A DNA stretch of 64,000 bases. It comes from Sorghum bicolor. Lineage: Eukaryota > Streptophyta > Magnoliopsida > Poales > Poaceae. Location: positions 30,208,872 through 30,272,871 of the forward strand of contig NC_012877.2 in the NCBI RefSeq assembly GCF_000003195.3, given 5' to 3'. Below the pieces are notes generated by a model that was given only the letters and a program-made list of their open reading frames with translations, had not been told where the DNA came from and made no database searches. How positions within the stretch are numbered: position 1 is the stretch's first letter; every line of letters begins with the position of its first letter. Below, piece after piece: positions 34,553 to 46,817 of the stretch. Position numbers and translations under genes: made by a program.

Positions 34553-35773
34553 TTACTCAAACAAATATGAGTATGATTTTCTTAGATCATCCTCTCTTTC
34601 CCAAGTTGCTTCCGCTTCTGAATACCGATTCCACTGCACTTTGCACATTCTAATAACCCGACTTCTCGTGACTCTCTCAGTTGTCTCTAGTATTCTGACT
34701 GGATACTCTTTATAAGTGAGATCACCTTTAATAGAAAGCTCTTCCAATGGTATTTGCTCCTCGGGTACATGCAAACACTTCTTAAGTTGTGACACATGGA
34801 ACACATCATGCACACCACTTAAACTTTCAGGCAACTCTAACTGATACGCTACTTCTCCACACCTTTGCAAAACTTTAAACGGGCCAACATACCTTGGAGC
34901 TAACTTTCCTTTCATATTAAACCTCTTCACACTCTGCATAGGTGACACTTTCAGATAGACATAATCACCTTCCTCGAAAGCTAGTTCTCTCCTATGTGTA
35001 TCTGCATAACTTTTCTGACGAGACTGAGCAACTCTCAGATTATCCCGGATAGCCCGCACTTGTTGTTCTGCATGTCTAAGCACATTTGTACCAAACACCT
35101 GTGTCTCCCCAGTTTGTCCAAAACAAAGGTGTTCTACACCTACGACCATATAATGCTTCAAACGGTGCCATTTTAAGACTTTGCTGATAACTGTTGTTGT
35201 AGGAAAACTCTGCATATGGCAAACTCTTATCCCAACTGGTTCCATACTGCAAAGCACAAGCTCTTAACATATCTTCCAGTATCTAATTGATCCTCTCAGT
35301 CTGTCCATCTGTCTGTGGATCATATGCTGTACTAAAATTCAACTTTGTCCCCAAGGAATCATGCACTACTTTCCAAAAAGTAGAGGTAAACTGAGTGCCT
35401 CTATCAGATACAATCTTCTTAGGCACTCCATGCAAACAAACTATCCGCTCCATATACAACTCTGCTAGTCAAGCTCCTGAATCAGTGGTTTTGACTGGCA
35501 AGAAATGAGCAACTTTAGTCAATCGATCCACTATTACCCATATTGAATCATATCCTCTCTGTGTACGAGGTAAACCCACTATGAAATCCATGCCTACTTC
35601 TTCCCACTTCCATTCAGGAATCTTCATTGGTTGCAACAGTCCAGCTGGCCTCTGGTGTTCAGCCTTCACTCGCTGACAAGTATCACACAAAGCAACATAC
35701 TCAGCTACATCTCTCTTCAACCCATACCACCAATACTTCTGTTTCAGATCTAGATACATCTTTGTACTACCAG
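34553..35773 (-). pseudogene. O integrase (C-terminal part) and chromodomain
   Basis: Read from 35773 down: second half of the integrase zinc finger and core start ([32 protein letters not shown]), then TGTC-side sequence with a stop after KTTDSGA near 35469. The DDE middle (SDRGTQF-like and QTDGQTERI-like blocks) is interrupted by a stop near 35283 and a frame change near 35100. The rest is in one frame to 34553, with KLAPRYVGPFKVL, FHVSQLKKCLHVPEE and a C-terminal chromodomain (YPVRILETTERVTRSRVI, ATWEREDDL). A chromodomain at the pol end marks chromoviruses; in this family it is thought to steer integration to heterochromatin. The gene is separated from its N-terminal part by the Sirevirus. 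Confidence 0.88.
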
Positions 35774-35778
35774 GGTGT

Positions 35779-35988
35779 TGAAAGCCCAAGTTTGGTTTTG
35801 GTAATTAATGACACCAAGTTGCTAATGCCTTTTGTTTGAGTGATTTGAGTCAGGCATAGCAACACATGTGTAAAGGAGCAAGGTGGCATGGATAGGTGGC
35901 CACATAATCACAAAGGGATGAAGCATGAAGTGGAGATCATGGTGATAGATGAAGAGCAATGTTATCAAGGCAAAGGTACAAACATAGG
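35779..35988 (+). repeat. Remnant of the Sirevirus 5' LTR
   Basis: It matches 40828-41037 with about two differences and then stops at AAACATAGG, continuing directly into gag coding sequence. About 1663 bp of LTR plus the PBS and upstream gag are missing. Confidence 0.9.
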
Positions 35989-38900
35989 CCTAACATGTGA
36001 TATCTTAAATAAGCCTATTGTTGTTGCTTCTACTAACCCTTCATGTAGCACATCTACATCATCCTCATCTAGTAGTGATGGTTTCACATGTGACACCACA
36101 CTAAAAGTTGAGAATGAAATTCTCAAGAAGGAGGTGAAGGAGCTCAATCACACCTTAGCCATGGCTTATGGTGGTGAGGACCGCTTGCTTATGTGCTTGG
36201 GTAGCCAAAGAGCTTCTCTCTATAAAGAGGGATTAGGCTATAACCCTAAGAAAGGCAAGGCCGCCTTTTCTCCTCACAAGACTAGTTTTGTGAAGAACAA
36301 TGGCCGGTATTGCAAAGCTTGCAAGCAAGTTGGTCTCACCTAGAGCAACAATGCATGAACAAGAAACCCAAAGCTTATGTATCCTCAATTAAGCTTAATT
36401 CTTTCTATGTGCTTACCAAGGATACAAAAGGTGTTCATGCTAAGTTCATTGGTGCACCATGGATGGGCTCAAAGAAGAAAGCCATTTGGGTACCAAAGAG
36501 CTTAGTTGCTAACCTTAGAGGACCCAATCAAGTTTGGGTACCTAAAAAGAATTGATCTTGTCTTGTAGGTCAATTACAAAGCCGGAGGAAGGCATTGGGT
36601 GATTGATAGTGGGTGCACTCAACATATGACTGGAGAGTCTTGTATGTTCAAATCAATTGATACTAGTCAAAATGGTGGCTTTGACTCTATCACTTTCGGC
36701 AACAACAAGAAAGGCAAGGTCAAAGGGCTTGGTAAAATTGCTATCTCCAATGACATGAGCATATCAAATGTATTGCTAGTTGAGAGCCTAGATTTCAATC
36801 TCTTGTCAATTGCACAACTTTGTGACCTTGGTTTCAAGTGCATCTTTGGAAGTGATGATGTTGAGGTTGTTAGCGTTGATGGATCAAACTTGAATTCAAA
36901 GGATTTAGGCATGGTAGCTTATACTTGGTTGATTTCAATGATAGTGACACTCAATTGACATCATGCCTAATTAGCAAATCAAGTTTGGGTTGGTTGTGGC
37001 ATAGAAGGCTTGGTCATGTTGGAATGAAGCAATTGAACAAACTATTGAGGCATGACTTAGTTAGAGGCTTGAAGGATGTCACATTTGAGAAGGATAAACC
37101 ATGTAGTGCTTGTCAAGCCGGAAAGCAAGTTGGAAATGCACATCCTAAGAAAAGTGAAATGAGCACATCAAAGGCATTTGAGCTTTTGCACATGGATTTA
37201 TTTGGGCCAACAACATATACTAGCATTGGTGGCAACAAGTATGGATTTGTGATAGTAGATGACTACACTAGATACACTTGGGTGTTCTTCCTCTATGACA
37301 AGAGTGATGTTTGATCTATTCAAGTCTTTTGTCAAGAGGGTGCAAAATGAGTTTGAAACCACTATCAAGAAGATTAGAAGTGACAATGGTAGTGAATTCA
37401 AGAACACAAGAATTGAGGAATTATGTGATGATCTTGGCATTGGACATCAATTCTCTCCAACATACACTCCTCAATCCAATGGTGTAGTTGAAAGAAAGAA
37501 TAGAACCTTGATTGATATGGCTAGATCAATGCTTAGTGAATACAATGTTAGCCATTCATTTTGGAGTGAAGCCATCAACTCGGCTTGCTATTGTAGCAAC
37601 CGTCTCTATTGCCATGGGAAGCTTGGGAAGACACCATATGAGCTATTGAATGGAAGAAAGCCCAACATTGCATACTTTAGAGTGTTTGGTTGCAAATGCT
37701 ACATTCTCAAGAAAGGCACTAGATTGAGCAAATTTGAGAAGAAATGTGATGAAGGGTTCTTACTTGGTTATTCCACCACAAGCAAGGCATATAGAGTTTG
37801 GAACTTGGCAAGTGGCACAATGGAAGAAGTCCGTGATGTTGAGTTTGATGAAACCGAGGGATCTCAAAGTGAAGCTCAAAACCTTGATGATGTGAGAGGA
37901 GATCAATTGGCAAAACCAATGAAGAACATGGTTGTAGGTGACATAAGGCCAAGGCAAATTGATGATGATAGTAATATTCACATGATCAATCAAGAAGTGC
38001 AAATTGATACAAATCAAGCAAGTACTAGTGGCTCTCATGATGATGATCAAAATCAAAGTCAAGCTAGTGGGAGTAATCAACTCCCATTACTCCAACCTAC
38101 AAGCATAGCAAGAGATCATCCATTGGATCAAGTCATTGGAGGTATTCAAAGTGGTGTTCAAACAAGATCAAGGCTAGCATCCTTTTGTGAGCACTACTCT
38201 TTTGTCTCATTTGAAGAACCAAAGAAAATAAAGATGCATTGAAGGATTCCGATTGGGTAAATGCCATGCATGAAGAATTGAACAACTTCACAAGAAATCA
38301 AGTGTGGGAGCTTGTTGAGAGGCCAAAGAACTACAATGTGATTGGTACCAAGTGGGTCTTTAGAAACAAGCAAGATCAAGATGGTGTAGTTGTGAGAAAC
38401 AAAGCAAGACTAGTAGCATAAGGTTACACTCAAGTTGAAGGTCTTGACTTTGGAGAAACATATGCACCGGTTGCAAGATTGGAGGCAATTAGAATATTAT
38501 TAGCCTATGCTTGCCCACAACATCAAGCTATATCAAATGGATGTGAAGAGTGCATTTCTCAATGGATACATAAATGAGTTGGTTTATGTTGAACAACCTC
38601 CCGGTTTTGAAGATGACAAGAAACCCAACCATGTTTACAAGCTCAAGAAGGCATTGTATGGTTTGACGCAAGCACCTAGAGCATGGTATGAGAGATTGAG
38701 ATATTTCCTTCTCTCTAAAGGGTTCAAGATGGGAAAGGTTGACACTACCCTCTTCACCAAGAAGCTAGGCAATGACTTGTTTGTGTTGCAAATCTATGTT
38801 GATGATATCATCTTTGGATCAACCAATCAAGACTTTTGTGAAGAGTTTGGAAAAATGATGGCAACTGAATTTGAAATGTCCATGATTGGAGAGCTTAGTT

Positions 38901-39748
38901 ACTTCCTTGGTCTTCAAATCAAACAAATGAAGAATGACACTTTTGTAAGTCAAGGAAAGTACATCAAGGACATGATCAAGAAGTTTGGGTTGCAAGAAGC
39001 CAAACCAATGAGCACACCTATGGGCACAAATGATCAATTAGGTAGTGATGCAAGTGGCAATATGGTAGATCAAAAGCTATACCGGTCCATGATTGGAAGT
39101 TTGCTCTATGTCACCGCATCAAGGCCGGATGTAATGTTTAGTGTGTGCAAATGTGCAAGATACCAAGCTTCACCTAGAGAAAGTCACTTGAAGGCAACCA
39201 AAAGAATATTAAGGTATCTCAAGGGCACTCATGATGTTGGATTATGGTATCCCAAGGGGTCTAACTTTGAGTTGATTGGATATTCGGACTCCGATTATGG
39301 TGGATGCAAGATTGATAGAATGAGCACAAGTGGCACTTGTCAATTGCTAGGAAGATCTATAGTTTCATGGTCATCAAAGAAACAAAATAGTGTTGCACTA
39401 TCAACCGCCGAAACCGAATACATTAGTGTCGGTAGTTGTTGTGCACAATTGCTTTGGATGAAAGCTACCTTGAATGACTTTGGAATCAAATTCAAGAATG
39501 TGCCTTTGCTATGTGATAATGAGAGTGCAATCAAGATGACACAAAATCCGGTTCAACATTCAAGAACCAAGCACATTGACATAAGGCACCATTTCATAAG
39601 GGACCATCAACAAAAGGGTGACATTAGCATTGAAAGCATTGGCACCGAAGATCAACTAGCCGACATCTTCACAAAGCCACTTGATGAGAAGAGATATTGC
39701 AAGATGAGGAATGAATTGAACATACTTGACTTCTCCAACTTGAGATGA
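35989..39748 (+). pseudogene. Sirevirus gag-pol remnant
   Basis: Gag C-terminus (ENEILKKEVKELNHTLA, YGGEDRLLMCLGSQRASLY) and a CCHC knuckle (CKACKQVG) lie near 36318-36360, with a frame change in the knuckle. Protease (IDSGCTQHMTG) is at 36602. A frame change near 36910 precedes integrase: HRRLGHVGMKQLNKLL finger (37000), core (LLHMDLFGPT, SDNGSEF, SNGVVERKNR), with another frame change near 37300. RT starts near 38240 (NQVWELVERP, GTKWVFRNK); a TAA at 38419-38421 falls where a Gln is usual. After a frame change near 38500 the rest is open to 39748: FLNGYINELVYVEQPPGF, YGLTQAPRAWYERL, YVDDIIFGS and copia RNase H (SVALSTAETEYIS, DNESAI, KHIDIRHHFIRD). No env-like frame follows. Confidence 0.92.
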
Positions 39749-40827
39749 GTGCACCCCCACATTTATATATGACATGCCTCTCCTCCAACAAAGCAAGGTA
39801 AAGTTGATTGACATAGCATTCATACTTTGCTAAGGACATGATTAGAACATATAGACATGTTTGCATGACAAATAGGCTCATTCATGAAAATCAAAAGAGT
39901 TTGATGTATGTATGGTACCACTATTGCTTCTATGTTTGATTGATCCAGTGGTAGCATATGACATGTTTGTGAGCTTGCAAGCCTAGTGTTGAATCTAGAA
40001 TATGAGCTTATGATGTGTAATTCAACATGGTCAAGATAACCCTTATACTTTATGAGGTGTGAAAAAGCTTGTCCTTGGATCAAAACGAATTACATGTTCT
40101 AGGCAAGTGATCTAGATTGAACCATAATTTGACCCTCACATTGATTGACTTAATTCTCACTAAAATTTGAATCTTTGTGGTCATTGATGACAAAGGGGGA
40201 GAGAAACAAAGATAAAGTCATAAAGGGGGAGAAAAGTGCTTAAGGGGGAGAGATAACTTTTGGAAAATTAAATTAAAACTTGAGGACACAAATAGGGGGA
40301 GCAAGCTCATGAACCATTTGTTGCATTTGAATGTGCACTAACATAATGAGGTGATGCATTGCAAGTTTAAATATACTACTCTTGTTTTATTGGTGCTTGC
40401 TAGAAATAGAACTTGAATGATGCTTCGAATTCTAGCATCGAGTTTTATTTTCATGTGGTATCTAGACATATAATGTGATCTCACGAGGTATCTTGAGTTT
40501 TTGATGTATGTCTAGCTACATTGGTGCTAAGGATGGTATATTGGCAACTCCGATTGGTATCACGCTTCAAAGGTCCATTCTATATACCTTAGCATCATTT
40601 TGGTAGTAATAAATCTCCCAAAATTCTATTTCATGCATATGTGCAAACTTGAACGAAACTCATGGAAGCACATATGTAGGGGGAGCTAGTACTACCAAAA
40701 CCGAAATTGAAATGTTTGTCCAACCTTGTCTCATGACTAAAATGCTTTGGACAAGCAATTCAAGTTCTTTATGATTTCATTTCATATCTTTGTGATGGTT
40801 GTCATCAATTACCAAAAAGGGGGAGAT
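39749..40827 (+). other. Sirevirus spacer with multiple polypurine tracts
   Basis: Noncoding. At least five AAGGGGGAG-like runs occur (about 40194, 40226, 40247, 40294 and 40677), and the functional-looking one, AAAAAGGGGGAGATT, ends at the 3' LTR (40827). Repeated purine tracts before the 3' LTR are a known feature of Sireviruses. No env-like ORF seen. Confidence 0.85.
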
Positions 40828-41399
40828 TGAAAGCCCAAGTTTGGTTTTGGTAATTAATGACACCAAGTTGCTAATGCCTTTTGTTTGAGTGATTTGAGTC
40901 AGGCATAGCAACACATGTGTAAAGGAGCAAGGTGGCATGGATAGGTGGCCACATAATCACAAAGGGATGAAGCATGAAGTGGAGATCATGGTGATAAATG
41001 AAGAGCAATGTTATCAAGGCAAAGGTATAAACATAGGGTTTTACTTTTGCCGGTCTAAGATGAGTAGAGAAGTGATTGACCGGGTTTAGGATAGATAGCC
41101 GACTATCAAGAGGGGAAATCACGGTCATCTCTCGAATCAAGTGCTACTATTTTCATATCTTGAGCATATGCATTAGGATCTAGTAAAGTGCTAACTTAAC
41201 TCCTTTGATGAAAATGTTTGTGAAAAGCTAACACACATGCACTTTGGTGGTGGACACTTGTTGGTGTTAGCACATTTACAAAGGAGGAGGAGTTCCTAGG
41301 GTTGAGAGGGGTGTGGGCGCCTTTGAGAAAATTAAGTGTATATTTTCTATTGCGCCGGTGGGAAATTTGGAGAAGTCGCGAAAGTGTTTCTCATTTGGA

Positions 41400-41790
41400 A
41401 ACACTCACCGGACGCTCAGTGCGGAGGCACCAGACGCTGGCCCGAGCGTCCGGTGTGCTGTCAGAGCTTGACTCTGCTAGGGTTGAGCACCGGACGCACT
41501 CTGGTAGCGTCTGGTGGTTAGCATCCGGTGTGAAGGGTTTTTGCAACCCTCTCTGCGCACGAGTCCGGTGAGCACCGGACCGTCCGGTGCCCAGCATCCG
41601 GTGAGGTCGCGAGTTTGCAACCCTCTCTGCGCATGAGTCCGGTGTGCACCGGACGCGTCCGGTGTGTTGCAGGTAGCCGTTAGAAACTGACACGCGGGAT
41701 TCAAGAAGGACACGTGGCCTACCCCTGAGCACCGGACGCTGGGGGTCGAGCGTCCGGTGACCACTTAGTAGCGTCCGGTGCACCCGATTT
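41400..41790. promoter_or_regulatory. Cluster of CCGG-centred palindromic motifs in the Sirevirus LTR
   Basis: Motifs of the form ACCGGACG or CGTCCGGT recur at about 41406, 41446, 41487, 41563-41592, 41637-41666, 41728, 41750 and 41772, plus degraded copies with CAGACG or CATCCGG. Pairs sit as inverted repeats around short spacers. They lie just upstream of the TATA box, so a role in transcription is plausible but inferred. Confidence 0.75.
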
Positions 41791-41833
41791 CAGCCCAGTG
41801 AAAGTGGCCAACGGCTAGTTTCTTTGAGGGGCT

Positions 41834-41840
41834 TATAAAT
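41834..41840 (+). promoter_or_regulatory. TATA box of the Sirevirus LTR
   Basis: TATAAAT after GGGGCT, about 45 bp past the last CCGG motif. Confidence 0.6.
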
Positions 41841-42705
41841 AGTTGGTGTCCGGCTTTGGGAGGGAGGCTCTTGCACTTTTGAATACTTGAGGCATACATT
41901 GAGCTAGAGAACACTCCCTCCACTCATCTCCTTGCTTGATTGCTAATCCTAGTGAGATTGAGTGAGATTCAAGTGCATTGCTTTGAGAGTTGCATTTAGT
42001 GGCACTTGATTCTTGAGTTTGCTACGGATTTCTTGTTACTCTTGGGTGTTTCCCGACGCCCTAGACGGCTTGGAGCAGCGGTGGTGTTGAGCTTGTGATT
42101 GGAGATTGTTTCGAGCCTCACCAAGTGATTTGTGAGGGGTTCTTGAGCCTTCCCCGCGGGAGATCGCAATTGGGTACTCTAGTGGATTGCTCGTGGCTTG
42201 GAGGATCCCCATCTTGTGAGTGGATGTGCGGCACCCGCTGAGGGTTTGGCTTTGGATTGCCAATTAGCTCATGATCTATCAAGTGGGTGTATCGCCACAA
42301 CGAGGAGTAGCTTGCCGGGAACCAAGTGAACCTCGGTAAAAAAATCTTGTGTCATCTCTTGCCGAGGATTCTCTTGTGATTGTGAGTGATTGGTTGGTTA
42401 TATCTCTACTCTACAACGTTGGTATAACAATCACTCTCCACTCCTCTACTTACTTGTATACCTTGCTAGTTGTTTAGCTTGTTTAGTTTAGTCTTCTTGT
42501 TTAGGAGTGTAACTAGCCTTCTCTTGTTGTTGTGCTTTAGTGTTTAGCCTTATACTAGTTTGTATAGGTGGCTTGCATAGCTTAGTTGAGCTAGTGCTAG
42601 ATTTGCTTCGCCATTTGTTTTACTAACTCGCTTGCTTAAGTGAAGTTCGTAGAAATTTTAATTAGGCTATTCACCCCCCTCTAGCCATTTGGACCTTTCA
42701 GGTGT

Positions 42706-45700
42706 ATGGAATATGCTGACTCATGAGCCTCTCTTAGAATCATATCACGAATAGCCTTCACTTCAGGAACACATATCCTTTTTCCAAACCACAAAACACC
42801 ATTGTCATCTATTCTGAATCCTGGTGCTTTGCTTAGTACCACATTCTGTGCTATCTCCTTTAGTTTCTCATCTTCCAACTGTCCTTTCAATATATCTTCC
42901 TCTAGAGTAGGAGTGACCTCAATTTCCATAGCATTTACTACAATTCCCAAGTTCAAATATGCAAATTCAGCACACAACTCCTCAGATTCAGGTGTCGCCC
43001 GAAGCTCATTAGCATATTTCTTTCTGCTAAGTGCATCAGCCACGACGTTTGCCTTTCTAGGATGATAATGCACTTCCAAATCATAATCCTTTATCAGTTC
43101 CAACCATCTTCGTTGCCTCAAGTTCAGGTCGGTCTGGGTAAAGATATACTTCAAACTCTTATGATCAGTGTATATGTCACTCTTATGCCCAATCAAATAG
43201 TGTCTCCAAATCTTCAATGCATGAACCACAGCTGGTAACTCTAGATCATGTGTAGGATAATTCAGTTCATGTTTCCTCGACTGTCTAGATGCATATGCAA
43301 CAACTCTACCTTCTTGCATAAGAACACAACCCAAACCCAGACGAGAGGCATCACAATAGATAGAGAAACTCTTACTCAGATCTGGCAATACCAACACAGG
43401 TGCAGTAGTCAATCTCTTCTTAAACTCCACAAAACTAGCTTGACACTTATCAGACCATATAAACTTATCATTCTTCTCCAACAGAGCAGTCATAGGCTTT
43501 GCAAGTTTTGAGAACCCTTCAATGAATCTACGATAGTAACCAGCTAAACCAAGAAAACTGCGAATTTCACTTACATCTGTAGGTGGTTTCCAATTCAGCA
43601 CATCTTTCACCTTACTAGGATCCACTACAATACCACCATTAGAAACAACATGACCAAGAAAAGAAACTTCTTCCAACCAAAACTCACATTTACTACGCTT
43701 AGCATACAGCTTATGTTCTCTAAGTTTCTGTAAGACCAATCTCAGATGTTCAGCATGTTCTTCCTTGGTTTTAGAGAATACCAGAATATCATCAATAAAG
43801 ACCACCACAAACTTATCAAGATACTCCATAAATACTTTATTCATCATGTACATAAAGTAAGCTGGTGCATTGGTCAAACCAAAAGACATAACTGTATACT
43901 CATACAACCCATACCTTGTTGTGAAAGCTGTCTTTGGTATATCTGAATTCTGAATCTTCAATTGATGATAACCAGAACGCAAATCAATCTTAGAGAACAC
44001 ACAAGCACCTCTTAGCTGATCAAATAAGTCATCAATCCTAGGCAGTGGGTATTTATTCTTAATAGTGACCTCATTAAGTGACCAATAATCAACACACATC
44101 CTCTGACTACCATCCTTCTTATCAACAAAGATAACTGGTGCACCCCATGGTGATGAACTAGGACGAATGAACCCTTTATCTTGCAACTCCTTAATTTGTT
44201 TCTTAAGTTCTTCTAGTTCATTAACCCCCATTCTATATGGTCTTTTAGCTATGGGTGCAGTACCAGGTAGTAATTCAATAATAAATTCAATGTCTCGGTC
44301 ATGTGGCATACCTGGCAATTCATCTGGAAAGGCATCCGAAAACTCATCCACTACTAGATTCTGAGGATCAACATCATCATTCAGTTGGTTCACTTTGGTT
44401 GTGAGTGGTGCTGCACTGTTACATCAACACTGATTCGTTCTCCCTTTGTGGTTGTCAGAGCCACTACTCTTTCTTTGCAATTAATATTTGTCTGTTGTTG
44501 CTTCATCCAATCCAAACCCAAGATCACATCTATGCCTGAAGTTCTCATGACCATGGGACTGATAGGAAAATCTACCCCCCTTAAAGAAAGACTTGCTGAG
44601 GGGCAACATAAAGAAACTGGTATAGTCCCCCCGGTGAATTTACTAGCATAGGGGTTTTCATTGCAACTAGTGGGATGCTATGAACTTTAACAAATGCTTG
44701 TGATATGAATGTATGCGAAGCTCCAGAATCAAATAAAACTGTAGCAGGGATAGAGTTGATGCTGAACATACCCATCATAATCTCTGGTCCCTCCCGAACT
44801 GTCTCCGTAGCCACATTATTCACTGTTGCCGCATAAGAAGTAGACTTCTGGTTGTTGTTCGGCTTGTTGAGCTTCTCCGGGCAATCATATGACATGTGTC
44901 CCTCTTTCCCACAACGAAAACACCTTGTAGGAGTGTTAGAAGCACTTCTTTTCATGGAGGTGGCATTTGAGTTCCCTGAGCGAGGTGTCTGTTGACCATG
45001 CTGCTGTTGATTATGGTTACGTTGTTGGAATGGAGGACGTTGGTTCCCACTCTGTGATTGATTCTGGAAACGCTGAGGTTGCTGGTTGCGGTTCCGCTGA
45101 CTAACTGGTCCTTGGAACCTCTGCTGATAGCCTTGCTGAGAACTGAAACGCTGACGGTTGTTACTTCCAGAGCCTTGTGCCAGCATCCTTCTCTTCTTAT
45201 CCTGACCCTTACGCATATTATCAAGCACAATGGCACGATTCACAAGGGCCTGGAAGGTAGGATAGGTGTTTCTAGCCAGCTGCAACTGGAGTTCATAGTA
45301 CAAGCCTTTCATGAACAAGCGCTGCTTATCAGCATCTTCCCTGACTTCATTCGGGGCATAGCGGGCCAACTGTTCAAACGTGTCATGATATTCTGCCACA
45401 GTCATGGAGCCCATCCTGAGTGATCTGAATTCTTCTTGCTTGAGCTCCATCTTTCCCTCATTTATATGTCGAGCTCTGAAGTCTCTACAGAATTCCAGGC
45501 ATGTGACAGGAGGAGCATTGTTGGGACGAGTAGCCTGATATGACTCCGACCATGTCTGAGCTGCCCCCTGAAGCTGTCCAGAAGCATACAACACCTTCTC
45601 CAAGTCATTGCACTGTGCTATGTTCAGTTGCCTCTCCACAGTACGTAACCAATCATCTGCCTCTATGGGATCAGCTGAGTGTGTAAATACCAGAGGTCTT

Positions 45701-45918
45701 TCCTTCATAAACTCCCCACGCTTATCCCTCACATGAACAGGTGGTGGTGTTGGTGGAGGTTGCTGCTGTAAGTGCTGCATGAAGACGTGCATCATCTCAT
45801 TTTGGGTTTGCATGAGTTCCTCTACAGTAATTGGGGCATTGCCACTATTGCCATTGCCACGGCCTCTGCCTCTGCCTCTTCCCCTTGCTGCCATCTGCAT
45901 TCTGAGGTATATAAACAC
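42706..45918 (-). pseudogene. O gag-protease-RT-RNase H and start of integrase
   Basis: Gag starts at 45918 or at the internal ATG near 45894 (MAARGRGRGRGRG, an Arg-Gly stretch). It has the capsid block WSESYQATRP and YHDTFEQLARYAP, a Gln/Asn-rich linker and a CCHC knuckle (CFRCGKEGHMSYDC) near 44890-44930. The protease motif LFDSGASHTF is near 44715-44745. Frame changes near 44640 and 44405 separate this from RT. RT and RNase H are then open from 44393 to the Sirevirus: [65 protein letters not shown]. Integrase begins ([21 protein letters not shown]) and is cut at 42705, one residue into the zinc finger His region; its continuation is at 35773 downwards. Confidence 0.92.
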
Positions 45919-46802
45919 ATCTTAGTAATGTCCAACATGACAATTACAAGAGTTAACGGAATCTAAAATTTTCTGGGTAACATCTAACATCAGCATACCA
46001 GAAAATCAGTCATATCTCGAGTTCCATAATTCAAAAGGATACATGCTGTACACCGTTGGAAAGATAAAGAAATTTTCTACAACTTTCATTTAGATCATAT
46101 TACCAGATTCCAAAGTTAGGTTAATCAAAAACTGGGTACAACCGAAACTGTTCCAGAATTCCAGACTGCGCAGAAACCTCAACTTTAAACAGTCATAACT
46201 CACAGCTCATAATAAATAATATGGTCATTCTTCCGGCATTGGAAAGATATGAAAGTCTACTTGTTCCCAGAAAAATTTGATGAACATTGCACGAACAGAA
46301 TTTGATTTATACCAGAATCTTTGCAGACTGCTCCAGAAAACAGCAAAGGACATAAACACTATATGACCCCGAACCACTATTTATTCATGTTCTTACTTAA
46401 GGTTCTTAACTAGGGAACTTGTGGATATGCCCACAAGGTTTCAGCACTCATTACAAAAATCCAAATCAAGCATAAGCATAATAACAAACCAAACCAAGCA
46501 TCAAAAGTTCACACTTCAAGCATTGACTCAACTTGCGGTACTAACGTTCTCTTCCTATTAAGGGTAAAGATTCTATAACTCCTATTTCAGTGACGTTAGA
46601 AGGTGGTAAGAAAAGTTCTAAAAGCATATTCAAGGCAAGGAGTGGGGATGATAATAAGTCTTTAAAATAAGCAACAATGTGAAGATGAATAGGATATAGT
46701 GTAGAAGAAAATATCAAGGTTTATAGAGCAAGGATTTTATAGCAATTTCAAAACCTTAAGACGGCCAATTTCTAACTAGGCTTGCGTCCGACAGTTAACA
46801 AA
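45919..46802 (-). other. O leader region, no gene seen
   Basis: AT-rich noncoding sequence between PBS and gag. I found no extra ORF here, in contrast to E1. Confidence 0.65.
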
Positions 46803-46814
46803 GCTTTGATACCA
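46803..46814 (-). promoter_or_regulatory. Primer-binding site of O
   Basis: The minus strand reads TGGTATCAAAGC, one base off the usual initiator tRNA-Met PBS, three bases inside the LTR edge at 46818. Confidence 0.82.
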
Positions 46815-46817
46815 ATT

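Larger units (their letters stand above)
35779..42700 (+). mobile_element. Sirevirus (Ty1/copia Maximus lineage) inserted in O integrase, 5' part deleted
   Basis: The flanking duplication GGTGT is at 35774-35778 and 42701-42705, with ends TGAAAGCCC and CCTTTCA. The order is LTR remnant, gag C-terminus, protease, integrase, RT, RNase H (copia order, integrase before RT), a polypurine-rich spacer and a 3' LTR. The LTR start, gag C-terminus and the repeated purine tracts before the 3' LTR are typical of Sireviruses. The 5' LTR keeps only about 210 of 1873 bp and the PBS and gag N-terminus are gone, so it cannot replicate. Confidence 0.95.
40828..42700 (+). repeat. 3' LTR of the Sirevirus (1873 bp)
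   Basis: From TGAAAGCCC to CCTTTCA. 41400-41790 holds about a dozen CACCGGACG / CGTCCGGTG motifs in both orientations. A TATA box (TATAAAT) is at 41834-41840, downstream of that cluster. No gene is present. Confidence 0.93.

Noticed and set aside
39749..40827. Env-like gene after Sirevirus pol
   Set aside because: No frame of useful length on the sense strand; the stretch is full of purine tracts.
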